A DNA stretch of 64,000 bases, from the NCBI GenBank assembly GCA_030844895.1, contig CM061232.1, positions 89,035,769-89,099,768 on the forward strand, read 5' to 3'. Every line of letters begins with the position of its first letter. Position 1 is the stretch's first letter. Positions 23,930-34,308 of this stretch are shown here, one piece after another. Source of the stretch: Ambrosia x helenae (lineage: Eukaryota > Streptophyta > Magnoliopsida > Asterales > Asteraceae). The notes beneath the pieces were generated by a model that did not search any database, was not told where the DNA came from, and saw only the letters and a list, made by a program, of their open reading frames with translations. The translations under genes and the position numbers were made by a program.

Positions 23930-24168
23930 TCAACAGTCAACAGTCAACAGTCAACAGTCAACAGTCAACAGTCAATAGTCATAGTCAAAGAGCTATCTTT
24001 ATGCCTTTATAATTATTTAGTCATAGTCAATATTCTTAGTCAATAGTCTAGTCAATAGTCTTCCTAGAATCAAGTCATTGTATTAATGTTGTAGCCACTA
24101 TATAATCTTCTGTGAATAATGAGAAAAGTACATTCGATCCAATTCACTCTATTACCTATTACTCTATA
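23911..24168 (+). repeat. 3' LTR of Copia element 3
   Basis: 258 bp, preceded by the purine tract tgcgggggcg (23901-23910). It has six copies of caacagt (23931-23972) against three in the 5' LTR, which accounts for the whole 21-bp length difference; otherwise one substitution separates the two. Confidence 0.95.
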
Positions 24169-24250
24169 AATGGTAGGCTATTGTATTTATAGTATAGAAA
24201 TTGGAGTTGTAATTAGGGACTACTTTGACTAGGCTAGAATTTAGGAACAA

Positions 24251-24352
24251 CTTTGACTTGACTAGGAGACTATATTTACTAACACTTTGACTTGACTAGG
24301 AGACCATATTTACTAACACTTTGACTTGACTTGACTAGGAGAATATGTTTGA
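24251..24352. repeat. 34-bp tandem repeat, three units
   Basis: Units start at 24251, 24285 and 24319 with the core ctttgacttgactaggaga followed by a short AT-rich part. It lies in repeat copy A. Confidence 0.85.
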
Positions 24353-24419
24353 CTTTTCAGGTTTGACTAAGGGACCTTGAAAGGGTTTAAGTTTAATTGG
24401 TTTTAATTAACATCATAAA

Positions 24420-24500
24420 ACACCAAATGGTGTAGTGGTTTGTGTGGTGTGGTTAAGGTTTAGCCCGCCAGGGACTCGGGTTCGAATCCTGGCTCAAGCA
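24420..24500 (+). other. tRNA-like A-box/B-box segment in repeat copy A
   Basis: tggtgtagtgg (24428-24438) matches the RNA polymerase III A box and ggttcgaatcc (24479-24489) the B box, 40 bases apart. It is not a tRNA gene, because no acceptor or anticodon stem can be formed around it. It resembles the head of a tRNA-derived SINE. The same pair with 42-base spacing occurs on the minus strand at 60709-60772, with similar flanks on both sides. Confidence 0.6.
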
Positions 24501-24673
24501 AACATTTTTTTAACGTTTTTAAATCAGAATTTTTAATAAAATCCATGTTAATATTGATTATAAGTCATTATTTAAACTAAAAATTAACAAAATTGATGGG
24601 AAAGATACTGTAAACATGAATCGGGTGAATAAACGAGGGAGTTCTATATATATATATATATATAAAATTGTGT

Positions 24674-25848
24674 GATGTTACAGCTTGTGCCTGTACAAAA
24701 TGAGAACTTTCTTGTGTTCCTATATTCCTATTATAACTGGGGTTAGCTTGATTTTCTGACTGAGGTTGGTTATAGCTAGAGCTTTTACACTCTCTAGCAA
24801 AGTATCCCAACTTCTGACACTTGTGACATCTCAATTTTGATTTGTCAAAACCAGCTTTTGTTGAACTGTTCAGTCCTGGAAAATTTCTTCCTGACCTTTT
24901 GTAAAATTTGTTTGTTTTTATACTTAACATGGCCAGTTGGTGTAGTATGTCCATTTCCTCTAAGCCATCACTATTGAAATTTTTTAAGTCATCCGTTATA
25001 AAACACATCTTATCAATAATTTGACTGTTTTCTTCATTGTCATAAGTTGGATATGATTTTTCTGATGAGATCCCAACAGTTATGTCAATGTGATCAAAAG
25101 ATCCAAAATCATTTGAACAAGTTGGTGAGTCTTGTCCCAAAAGTGTTGTACTACCTGGAATATAGTCATCAGCAGTTTTACCAGAATTTTACAACTTTTT
25201 CTTTTGATTGATTTCTCTTTCAAAAGTGATTAATCTCCCATGTAATTTTGTGAGTGAAAGGGATTCAAAATTTGGTCCAGATCTGAGGACTATAGAATAA
25301 GTTTCCCATTTTTCTGGTAAAGACCTTAAAAATCTATGTAGCATGGATGAGTTTGTGTAGGTCTGACCATTTAATTTTAACTCAGATATTAAAGAAGAAA
25401 ATCTTTCAAATTTTTGTGTCAAATTTTCTCCATTAAAATGTGTAAAAGTTTCATATTGTTGAGCCATGATTTATCTAGTGTTGGCAATCACCTCATCAAT
25501 TCCTCCAAACTATTCTTTAACGCAATCCCGCAGCTCTTTGGCACTCTCACAATGTAAGAGCCCAGCATATATTTCGTTTGGGAGAGTCATTGCCAACATA
25601 GAGAATTCCTTAGCTTCCAGCTGAAGTTTTATGAAATCTTCATCCGTGTAGTCTTTTGGTTCTTTTGTTCTTTCTACTTTAGTTTCTGGATCTGTTATTA
25701 CTGGTTTATGGGGTCCATACATGACACACATCCAACAGCCAGTATTTTGTTGAGAGAAAGTATATGCCATCCTCCTTTGCCAGATATTGTATTCATTTCT
25801 AACCAGCATAGGAGGTTTATTGGCAGATCTAGTATTATGAGGATCCAT
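24674..25848 (-). pseudogene. Element 2 gag, N-terminal part with zinc knuckle
   Basis: The minus-strand ATG at 25848 opens MDPHNTRSANKPPMLVR. It continues EYNIWQRRM, a Copia gag signature, and LQLEAKEFSMLAMTLPNEIYAGLL. After a stop the frame 25467-25189 carries QQYETFTHFNGENLTQKFER and MLHRFLRSLPEKWETYSIVL. A third frame (25140 down) holds a CCHC knuckle: CHKCQKLGYFAREC has Cys-x2-Cys but Tyr in the usual Gly-His region. Two interruptions plus the 6-kb insertion at 24667/18480 disable it. The same gag type recurs at 61434-62705. Confidence 0.87.
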
Positions 25849-25984
25849 TTTTAAGAATTTTGATTGATCAATATTTAATTAAAGTGATTGATGTTAAAAA
25901 AATGAACTTTTATCCTTTATTGAATATCAATAAGAGCCTGTGTCTGATTCTCAATTTGTTAGATTGATATTTGATCAGATGAAC

Positions 25985-26000
25985 CAGAGCTCTGATACCA
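25985..26000 (-). other. Primer-binding site of element 2
   Basis: On the minus strand tggtatcagagctctg follows the 5' LTR after two bases; it is complementary to initiator methionine tRNA. Confidence 0.88.
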
Positions 26001-26002
26001 AT

Positions 26003-26078
26003 TGTTGTATCAGATTAGCTTTTAACAGTTTCTTATCAAGAACACTTGTTTAGATTTATCAAAGTGATTTGCACAACA

Positions 26079-26113
<35 letters not shown>

Positions 26114-26351
26114 TGCTCTAAGTTAAAGCTTCATTTTTAACAGGACTTATTACGCCCCCTCAGTTAATGAACTAAAGCGATAAATGAGAGAATCAAACAG
26201 TTAATGAATATAACAATAGTAAATGCTTTGAATGATTCTCAAAATATATTAGAAATGTTAACTATGAAAGCATGTCTCAAATAGTGGGAAAGACCCATCT
26301 ATTTATAGACACATTAAAACGTACAAGTGAAGTATCCAAAAGATTATTAAA

Positions 26352-26383
<32 letters not shown>

Positions 26384-26717
26384 AACAGGCTATAGCATTG
26401 GAACTTGTACAAAGACTTTATAAAAACTAATATAATACTAAACTACTAAAGTAGGCGGTGGGAAGCTTGTAAAGGACTGCTGATGAGTGATAAACTACTA
26501 ATGAGTATTTCTTCAGAAGTTTGTCTTCAATAGTTGTTCTTCAGATGTTTGTCTGGTTCATCTTCAGAACTTCTGATCTTTACTCCTCAGCACTTGTTAT
26601 CAGCTTCTTCTTTTCTTTGTCTTCTTCTTCTTCAGTAGATTTTGTACTTAGCAAAATGTGTAAAGAGGATATAAGACTAAGGTTCTTACCGGCTTGTCAA
26701 TCCTCTTTGACCCAACA
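26003..26717 (-). repeat. 5' LTR of Copia element 2
   Basis: 715 bp, TGTTGTATCAG...ACCCAACA in plus orientation. It is longer than its partner at 9819-10490 mainly because of a (TA)n run near 26081-26111 and an (AAT)n run near 26349-26382, i.e. microsatellite growth after insertion. A TATA-like ctataaatag on the minus strand near 26300 marks the probable promoter. Confidence 0.93.
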
Positions 26718-26722
26718 CTAAA

Positions 26723-28680
26723 CATGATGAAAACACGCTTAATGAAATCAACTCTTTGAATTTTTTAGAATCTTTATGAAACACCCGAACCACATGAAGA
26801 GCCCAATGATGAAGGAAGGTACAACGTGAGGATGAGTTAGAAACACATGGGATTCAACAGTCCCATCTTGATAATTCTGATGTTGTTAATCAACAATAGA
26901 ATGAACAGGTGGTTGACAGGGCTGAACATGTGAGATATAACGATGTAGATAATTCCAATTCTGAGGGCAATGATTCTAATGGTTCAAATGAAAATGTTTT
27001 TTAGTCTACTTCAGTAAGGAGATCTAGTAGGAGTTCTACTTTGCCTAGGAAGTTAGAGGACTTTGTTATTGAAGGAAAAGTTAAATATGGCATAGAGAGT
27101 GGTTAACTATTCTAAATTGTCTACAAACAATCAAGTGTTTGCATGTATGCTTAATAAAAGTGTTGAACCTAGAAATTTTAGGGAAGCAGCCTCTTATCCT
27201 AATTGGATTGCTGCTATGAATGATGAAATAGAGGCTTTATACAATAACAATACTTGGGATATTGTTGATTTGCCTCATGGAAGGAGTATTGTTGGCTGTA
27301 AATGGGTTTATAGAATTAAGTATAAGTCCAATGGTGACATAGATAGATTCAAAGCTAGACTTGTTGCCAAAGGTTACAGTCAAAGGGATGGGATAGATTT
27401 TGATGAAACCTTCTCTCCTATTGTTAAGTTTTTTACTGTTAAGTGTATTATTTCTCTAGCTATTAAAAATAGTTGGAAACTATTTCAATTGGATATTAAT
27501 AATGCTTTTTTATATGGTGATCCGAATGAGGAAGTTTACATAAGTCTTCCTGAGGGATTTTTTTCTGATAAAGAAAATAAAGTATGTAAACTCAAAAAAT
27601 CTTTGTATGGTCTTAAACAAGCCCCTAGGATGTGGAATGAAAATCTTGTTGGGGTGTTGAAAGACTTAGGTTTCAAACAAAGCAGATGTGATTATTCTTT
27701 GTTCATAAAGAGGTGTGATTCTTATGTTACTGTTTTGTTGGTTTATGTGGATGATATTGTCTTGACTGGATCTAGTGTAGAAGATAATGTAAGAACAAAA
27801 GAGAGTCTTAAGAATTCCTTTAAGATCAAAGATTTAGGTGAACTAAAATACTTTCTAGGGATTGAAGTTGTGTCACAAGATGATGGTCTTTGTTTATCCC
27901 AAAAGAAGTATTGTCTTGACCTTTTAACAGAGTATGGCATGCTTGGATGCAAACCTGTTACTAACCCTCTAGAGCCCAATCATGTTTTAACTGTCGTATG
28001 TAATGAACATGCATATGTTTTAGCTAACATAACTGGCTATCAAAAACTGATAGGGAAGTTAATCTACCTATCTCATACTAGGCCAAATATATCATATGCA
28101 GTTCATTATCTTAGTCAACATATGCATGAACCCACATAGGATCATTTTAAAATAGCTATGAGGGTGTTAAGATATCTGAAAGGGGCTCCTGGAAAGGGTA
28201 TAGTTTTTAAAGGGTCAGACAGCTTTGATCTTGTTGCTTATTCTGACTCTGATTGGGCTAAGTTTCTTACCACTAGAAAATCAGTTACAGGATATTGTGT
28301 CTTTTTAGGGAACAATCTTGTTTCCTGGAAAAGCAAAAAACAATCCACTATTTCTAGATCTTCTACTGAAGCTGACTACAGATCTATGTGTTCAGCTGCT
28401 TGTGAAATTTTGTGGATTATAAGTCTCTTGTCTGAGCTAAGTATCCAGGTAAAATTACATGTTTCATTATATTGTGATAGCATTGCTGCTTTGGCAATTG
28501 CATCCAATCCAGTTTTCTTTGAAAAAACTAAGCACTTTGAGTTAGATCTATTCTTTCTTAGAGACTTAGTATCAAAAGGTGTTATCAAAACACATAATGT
28601 TAAATCTGTTGATCAAATTGCTGAGTAACCTTTTCCTTTGGTGTCCTAGCTCTTGTCCGCCCTTAATGTCGGATTGCTAT
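26723..28680 (+). pseudogene. Element 1 reverse transcriptase and RNase H (near-intact segment)
   Basis: After the right TSD of element 2 the pol gene resumes. The frame 27099-28139 contains the RT motifs GCKWVYRIKYK, ARLVAKGYSQRDGIDFDETF, QLDINNAFLYG and YGLKQAPR and the catalytic YVDD in LLVYVDDIVLTG. A single TAG (28137-28139, after HMHEPT) separates it from RNase H (28158-28628), which has YSDSDWA, SWKSKKQSTISRSSTEADYR and YCDSIAALAIASNP. The last RNase H segment ends early after SVDQIAE. It is the best-preserved part of element 1, but one nonsense codon and the truncated end disable it. Confidence 0.92.
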
Positions 28681-29053
28681 TTATAAGATCTTACTACTAA
28701 TTTTTGAACTAAGTTCTCTTGTTTTTGTCAAATATTCCTTACAATAGCTATCACGAATGCATTCGCTCCCCCAGTTAGAGCCTATCTATACATTTTTAAC
28801 GGATTCCATACAGATAGTTCATCACTATATTAGAAAGTTATGTGACTAAATCTTATAAATATAAACATGTTTATAGAGATTATCATGTTAGAAGGTTCGA
28901 GCTTTAAGCGTTGCGGTTTAGAGCATCTAGAGATATGTACGGATAGAGATCGGATCGACTAGTGGATTACACTCCTCAACTTAGGGTTAAATCCAGGCCA
29001 ACATGTCCAACTTTGCAATTCTTTGGCCATGTTTGATCCCTTTAAGTGTTAAA

Positions 29054-29064
29054 ATTGATGGGGG
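29054..29064 (+). other. Polypurine tract of element 1
   Basis: A purine-rich run (ttgatgggggtg spanning the junction) lies directly before the 3' LTR, where plus-strand DNA synthesis of an LTR retrotransposon is primed. Confidence 0.75.
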
Positions 29065-29743
29065 TGTTGAAAATAAAGTTGACTTTCGTTGACTTTGAAT
29101 TTGACTCTAGTTTTAGCACTAAGGTTAGTTATTTTTATTATTTTTTTATTTTTTATTTTTATAAAATACTTAAACATATTGTATAAGGGGTTTTTTGCAG
29201 GTTTGGATTGGGCTTTGGATTTTGCCTTGAATTGTTGATGGATGTTACATTGCTGAGCCCAGGTTAAGTTGATCTCAGGAGCCCAGTTTGTGATTTAGGG
29301 CACAGTTATGTTTAGTTTGCTGTTGGCCCATTGGCCCGGCTCTTGTTTGAGTCTGATGCGGCGATCCGTGTGATAAAAGCACACTTCATTTCATCCATTG
29401 GATTGGCTCATCTCTGGCCGTTGGATGTGTTAACGAAACACATATTCTCAGCTATAAATAGCTGAGTATTTCTTCCATTTATTACTTTTTGCTACTCTGA
29501 TTCTTTGATATCACTTGTTTCTGTCTCTTTCTCTTACAATATTAGGGTTTTATACAAGATCATCTTGATCTTGTATCTGTTTTCTACTCTTGGTGTATTG
29601 TTTAGTTATTATCTTTGAATAATCACTTGAGCACTGAGAGTTCTATTTGTAGTAAGGTTTGAGTTGTATTTTGTTTCTAAAAAAGATTTGTTGTTCTTGA
29701 CTGTTTTTGATAATAATGTCAATCTGTGTTGACTATTTTGACA
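29065..29743 (+). repeat. 3' LTR of Copia element 1
   Basis: 679 bp, begins TGTTGAAAATAAAGTTGAC and ends ATTTTGACA, followed by the TSD atttt. It is homologous end to end with 6246-6879 but carries about 45 extra bases in indels and many substitutions, indicating the oldest insertion of the nest. Confidence 0.95.
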
Positions 29744-29748
29744 ATTTT

Positions 29749-30461
29749 CAGTCGCACGTAGCTGTCGTCATTAATGGAACGGATATATTTATTGTGACTT
29801 TTCATTAACTTGATATACCATTTCTTAGGCACGCTTCAAACAATAAAGAGTCTGTTGGCACGAATTCATGTGTTGACTATGGATTTGTGCATGAAAGGAC
29901 AAGTGAGGGTGTCTAAGTGCAAATCAAATTACAAAAACATATCAATTAACTAATACTATATAATTGTCTAGTGTTTAGAGGATGATTATAGTGATATTGA
30001 TTAATTGTATGCTAGTTATAGTCTAATGTGGATACGTTAGATTACATGAAGCCTTGAGTTAGTTCCTTTATCTTATAAACTCAAATGTATCCACGCCATG
30101 TCTTATTTACCAAAAACGAAAACCCTCTAGTTGTGACATGTAGATATCCTTTTCAAGATCATTGTGTAGAAAAAACAATTTTCACATCAAGCTGCATCGG
30201 ATGCATGAATTCCACGATTCTAAGCACCAATATGATGGTAGTATTTTCTCCACATGGTAAAACGAATACCATTTGTCTACTCCACCTTCACTATCTTCTA
30301 TGGATATTACTTTGAGTTCTCCACAAGGACCAAGGTCATCTATTCCACAGACATCATCTCTTGCTAGTCCTTCAATAGCTGATAAAGTTTGCATTTCACA
30401 AGGACAAAATGCTATCAACTACTGCTATTCTAGTATTAAAAAATACACCAAATTATATTTT
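29749..30461. other. Host sequence right of element 1, no gene recognised
   Basis: The first bases continue a reading frame broken by element 1 (QSHVAVVINGTDIFIVTFH, then stop) and pair with the fragment at 5940-6240. The remainder is AT-rich with only short frames, none of which I recognise. Confidence 0.3.
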
Positions 30462-31108
30462 TGTTAGCACATGATTATATTGATGTTCCTAGTCTAGTAT
30501 AGGTGTTCCAATGTTGTTTCGGTTGTATTTAGCTTGTTCAATGATGTAAGGGTATAGTCGTAATTTGTTATGGGCGAATAGGTTAGCCATACACGAATGG
30601 CCTAGGCAAACCTGGCGAGTAGGTAAGCAAGCAAGAAGACGTGAGCTCTATTGTCAAATTAAAGGAAAATTTGATCACCTTCGTATTTACTCGAAGTAAT
30701 TTTTGTATTCGTTTTCTTATGTTCAGTTTCCAAAGTGTTTCCAACATGTTTGGATCATTACTTATTATATTTGACTTCTAACTTCAATTTTAGTGTTATC
30801 TGGTAGTTTTTGAATTGTAAATTCATACGAGAATCTTGTAACATAGGATTTTATTAACATTTCTCGAATCGTGAAACTTGAAGGCATTATAATTACTTGA
30901 TTTCATCTTATCCTAAGTTTAATATTATTGTTTAGTTATGGTGGTTACAAACTGATAGTCACATCGGTTTCATGCAAGGGACACATCCCTTCGCAAATGT
31001 ATATATATCGAACATGTTGTATCATTTCATTTGTGTTAGTGAACTATCTTGAAAACCGAAATTTTCTCTCAACCCTCAAAGTGTTATATCGATCCTGTGT
31101 TACCAACA
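30462..31108 (+). mobile_element. Candidate 5' LTR of a gag-only element
   Basis: The segment begins TGTTAGCAC, ends TTACCAACA and is followed two bases later by tggcatcagagcgg, a methionine-tRNA-type primer-binding site (31111-31124). That places an LTR end at 31108. The left end is chosen only by the TG start and is less sure. No matching 3' LTR was found downstream, so the element is incomplete or rearranged. Confidence 0.55.
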
Positions 31109-31124
31109 GTTGGCATCAGAGCGG

Positions 31125-32409
31125 TTATTAAGATATCCGATCAAACTTAGTCTTCTTGGGAAGAACATGTTCATCGGAACAAGAAGAAACTTTCGGACAA
31201 AAACAGAGTGCTGAGAATTTCTAGAAAACAAGAAATTTTCAACACCCACACGCCAACCAGAATCGGAGAAGAAGAAGATTTCGGTGAAAGAAAACTTTCG
31301 GTCAGATATCGGAATTCAGAGAAATCACACACAACACCCGTTACATATCTTTCTGCCCTCTTTATATTATTTATAATCGAATAATATACTCTTAATCCAA
31401 ATCCGGTTAATAAAAACAAGAATTCTTTGTTCTTGTTTAATAAAATATACCGTCCACCACCATCCACCACCACCACCACCCACCACCACCACCGTCTACC
31501 ACCACCACAGTCCACCACCACCGTCCACCACAACCTATCACCGTCCACCACCTACCACGGTCCACCACCATTGTCCACCACCCACCACCACCATCCACCA
31601 CCACCGTCCACCACCACCACCACCACCGTCCACCAGCACCCACCACCACGACCACCACCACCACGGTCCACCACCACCGTCTACCACCAGACTGCTGTAA
31701 AAAATCAGTTTATTTAAATTTCAGTTTATTTCAGCAGCCTGCAGACATTAACAAACAAACAGTCTTCTTATTGCAGACTGCAGACCTTTGGTCCACCTCT
31801 TCTTCTGCAGATGTGGTCCGCATTTCCTGCAGAAAAAACAAACAGCACCTTAGTGTTATACCGATTCAGTGGAGATATAGACATCCAGGATCGAAGTTAG
31901 AAGAAAGACGCGAAAATTATTGGTGGGCAGTAGGTTTTTCATGGGAAAAATAGAAGATGACGGTTGACTTATGAAAGTCAACATAAAAGTATATAACCGT
32001 TTTAATTGAGGGATACGATTTTTATTGAAGTCGGTGTTGTTTGTTGTCATTCAGATAACTTGCAACAAGATCAAAATTTTTTAAGTAACGATTTTATAAA
32101 AACAAAAGTTTTTTGTTTTTTTAGTTATTTTGGAGGACTTTTTATACAAGTCAAAAAGGGATTGACTTTAGATATTTTTGGAACATTAGTTGATATTCTA
32201 GGTTTTAAGAGAAAACCTACACCCATTAGCGAAACCCCAAGTAGCGTGTATTAGGCCTTACAAACTACTAGGATTCGTCAAAATCTACAAAGAATATCAA
32301 GGTTGACAAGGAGAAAGTCAAACCAGTTCCAGACGTGGTGTTTAAATTGTTCAAGTAGAGTTGGAAAATAGGGAAGAAACATAAACATAGAAGTCTACTA
32401 AAGACACCG
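31125..32409. other. Leader region with CCACCA minisatellite
   Basis: Between the primer-binding site and the first gag there is about 1.3 kb of non-coding sequence. At 31447-31686 it is a dense, irregular array of ccaccacc-type triplets interspersed with gt and at steps. Long open frames on both strands here are products of the repeat, not genes. Confidence 0.6.
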
Positions 32410-33467
32410 GTGAAACACACAATGACGAAGGATGACAAGAAGGAAGAAATTGTCATCAAGGAAACACTCACGTTTAGCCTCCAAACACCGATGTTAACAT
32501 CTACGAACTACACGATTTGGGCTGTTCGTGTAAAGGTAATATTGAATGCCAATAACCTTTGGGAAGTAGTGGAACCCCAAGAAGGAATGTCAAATATAGA
32601 TGCAAAGAAGGATATGACTGCAATAGCCTATCTATTCCCAGGAAATTCCAAAAGATATGGTGGTGCAGGTGGCATCTCATACTACAGCAAGAGAAATTTG
32701 GAAGGCATTAAAGACGAGACATGTTGGAATTGACCGAGTCTAGAAAGCAAGATTACAATCGTTACGCACAGAATTCGAGATGTTATCAATGAGAGAGATA
32801 GAGACCATAGACCAGTTTGCTGGTAGGTTAAGTGCAATGAGCACAAAGTCAAAGGCTTTAGGAACAAAGTTTGAAGACTCGGTTTTGGTACGAAAACTGC
32901 TGGACTTCGTACCAGAAAGTTCCAATAGATTATCGCATCTATAGAAGAGTATTCAGATGTGATAGTATGGCGCTTGATGAAGCAATTGGGAGACTTAAAG
33001 CATATGAAGAGAGGCTTAAGTCTAGAGAGGAGAAGACATATGGACCAGGAGGTCAAGATAAGTTGTTGTTTGCAAGGCACGATAGAAGGCCTTATAACAA
33101 CAATTTCAAGAACTACAATCAGAATCGAGGTAAGCAGAACTTTAGGAAGTTCAACAAAAGTCAAGATTTGAGAAGAAGAGATTTGTGAGAAATGGCCATC
33201 AAGATCAGAAGAGTGAAAAGAGTTTCACTAAAAACAAGTCATGACAACAATAGTAGAAACAAGCCCAAGAAAGATATGAGCAATGTACGGTGTTACAGTT
33301 GCAACAAATTAGGACATATCGCTCCCAGGTGTCCTAAACCTCGAGGTAAACAAGAAGAATCTCACCTATTAATGGAAGAAGAAGAGGATCCCACATTACT
33401 AATGGCAGTTGGTGAAGAAAGTGAAATAGTTCTTGAAGAGAAGGATAATACCAGAACATTATCATAA
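32410..33467 (+). pseudogene. Copia gag module 1 (broken)
   Basis: The ATG at 32410 opens a frame with MLTSTNYTIWAVRVKVIL, the start of Copia gag (DUF4219/UBN2 type). It shifts near 32650, then reads EMLSMREIETIDQFAGRLSA and LDEAIGRLKAYEERLKSREE in other frames. The final frame (33192-33467) has an intact CCHC knuckle, CYSCNKLGHIAPRC, followed by acidic EEEEDPTLLMAV. It would encode an RNA-binding particle protein. Several frameshifts disable it. No protease, integrase or RT follows; another gag follows instead. Confidence 0.8.
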
Positions 33468-33480
33468 TAATGATAATAGA

Positions 33481-34308
33481 GATGAAATGTGGTACCAAGT
33501 TCCGACTTTGACCACTACCAACTATCTGATATGGGCTATCAAAGCTAAAGTCCATCTTGGATGCACATGTTCTATTAGAGACGGTGGAACCAAGGACTCT
33601 TGGGGAAGAACCGGATGCTAAGAAGTCAAAACAAGTACTAGCCTTCTTGTTTCAAGCAATACAGAAGAGATAGTGTTGAAAATATCGAGTAACACAGACC
33701 CAAATAAAGTGTGGTATAGCTTAAAAATAAGATACTTGGGTGTAGATCGGGTGAGAACGACTTGGATTGCAACATTGAGAAGAGAGCTTGAAGGTTACAG
33801 AATAAAGGAAGGGGAGCTCGTTGACGATGGTGCTACTAAGGTGAGCGGACTGGTTTCAAAGTTGAGGAGTCTCGGGCATGAAGTTGAAGAACAAGAAATG
33901 GTGCAAAGGATACTTGATGCAATGTCAAAGTCCTTTCTTCAAATTGTAACATCAATTGAGCAATGCTTTGATTTGGACTCTATGCTCTTTGATGAAGCGG
34001 TTGGAAGACTTAAGGCGTATGAAGAAAGACTCAAAAGCCATGGCGAGAAGGAGGGAGAACAAGGGCAACTTGTGATGACCGAACAAAAGTATGGTGAAAG
34101 TATCGGACGAGGAAGAGGTCGCGGGAAGAACTATGAAAGAGGTGTAAGAGGCCGAGGAAAAGGAACGAGTCGAGGCGACAAGAGTGGAATTCGGTGCTAT
34201 GATTATGGAGCTTTTGGAAACTTTAGCTATGAGTGCATAAAGTGGAAAGGCAAAGACAAAGATAACGAAGCCAACTTGATTGAAGACGAAGAGCCGACAT
34301 TGCTTTGA
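33481..34308 (+). pseudogene. Copia gag module 2 (consecutive copy)
   Basis: A second gag begins 14 bases after the first ends, with TTTNYLIWAIKAKVHL. After frameshifts it is open at 33673-34308 (SNTDPNKVWYSLKIRYLGVD, DEAVGRLKAYEERLKSHGEK, GRGRGRGKNYERGVRGRGKG). The knuckle is damaged: CYDYGAFGNFSYEC has lost the second Cys and the His. DEAxGRLKAYEERLKS is shared with module 1, so the modules are related by duplication. It ends in EDEEPTLL and a stop, and about 30 bases later comes the possible LTR start tgttgggttttaatc (34341). Confidence 0.8.

Larger units (their letters stand above)
19982..24168 (+). mobile_element. Copia element 3: young, defective, TSD AATGG
   Basis: LTRs 19982-20218 (237 bp) and 23911-24168 (258 bp) are flanked by identical aatgg at 19977-19981 and 24169-24173. 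They start TATTAGC and end CTCTATA, i.e. the uncommon TA..TA ends rather than TG..CA. The LTRs differ by one substitution (g/t in cctaKtactc) plus three extra copies of the 7-bp unit caacagt on the right. The 4,187-bp element has a primer-binding site, a gag remnant with a knuckle, protease, integrase, RT and RNase H. It lacks the gag capsid domain. It is the youngest insertion of the nest. Confidence 0.96.
18480..24667. mobile_element. Unclassified ~2-kb repeat (copy A) split by element 3
   Basis: This sequence interrupts the gag gene of element 2. The six bases ttgtgt occur on both sides (18474-18479 and 24668-24673), a likely target duplication. The left end reads aacaccccaactgatggcgg and the right end is a (TA)n run. 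Apart from element 3 it holds about 2.0 kb with no reading frame of note, a 34-bp tandem repeat and a tRNA-like box pair. Similar sequence is seen at 34919-35600 (copy B: cacacccca start, tttcacccca...actcacct motif) and at 60560-61045 (copy C). I cannot assign it to a known superfamily. Confidence 0.6.
9819..26717 (-). mobile_element. Copia element 2 (Sirevirus-like, extra 3' ORF), TSD CTAAA
   Basis: LTRs at 9819-10490 (3' LTR) and 26003-26717 (5' LTR) are flanked by identical ctaaa at 9814-9818 and 26718-26722. Read on the minus strand the order is 5' LTR, primer-binding site, gag with zinc knuckle, coiled-coil region, second knuckle, protease remnant, integrase, RT, RNase H, a ~3.4-kb extra ORF region, polypurine tract and 3' LTR. 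A large insertion (18480-24667) splits gag. Net length is about 10.7 kb, and that size plus a long ORF after pol is typical of Sireviruses. The protease active site is deleted and many frames are broken. Confidence 0.94.
6246..29743 (+). mobile_element. Copia element 1: outermost element of the nest, TSD ATTTT
   Basis: Two related LTRs (6246-6879 and 29065-29743) begin TGTTGAAAATAAAG and end TTTTGACA. They are flanked by identical atttt at 6241-6245 and 29744-29748. A primer-binding site follows the left LTR and a G-rich polypurine tract precedes the right one. Gag, protease and integrase occupy 7.38-9.8 kb; RT and RNase H resume at 26.7-28.7 kb after element 2, which is inserted between integrase and RT. 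Without element 2 and its TSD the element is about 6.6 kb. The LTRs differ by many substitutions and indels (634 against 679 bp) and the coding region is full of stops, so it is old and inactive. Confidence 0.95.

Noticed and set aside
24420..24500. Possible true tRNA gene
   Set aside because: A- and B-box words are present but no cloverleaf with acceptor, D and anticodon stems can be formed.
26081..26111. (TA)n and (AAT)n runs as possible promoters or arrays
   Set aside because: Simple microsatellites inside an LTR; they explain LTR length differences and need no function.
31171..31717. Long open frames on both strands (His/Pro-rich and Val/Trp-rich)
   Set aside because: They are translations of the CCACCA-type minisatellite in both directions; no start context, domain or splice support.
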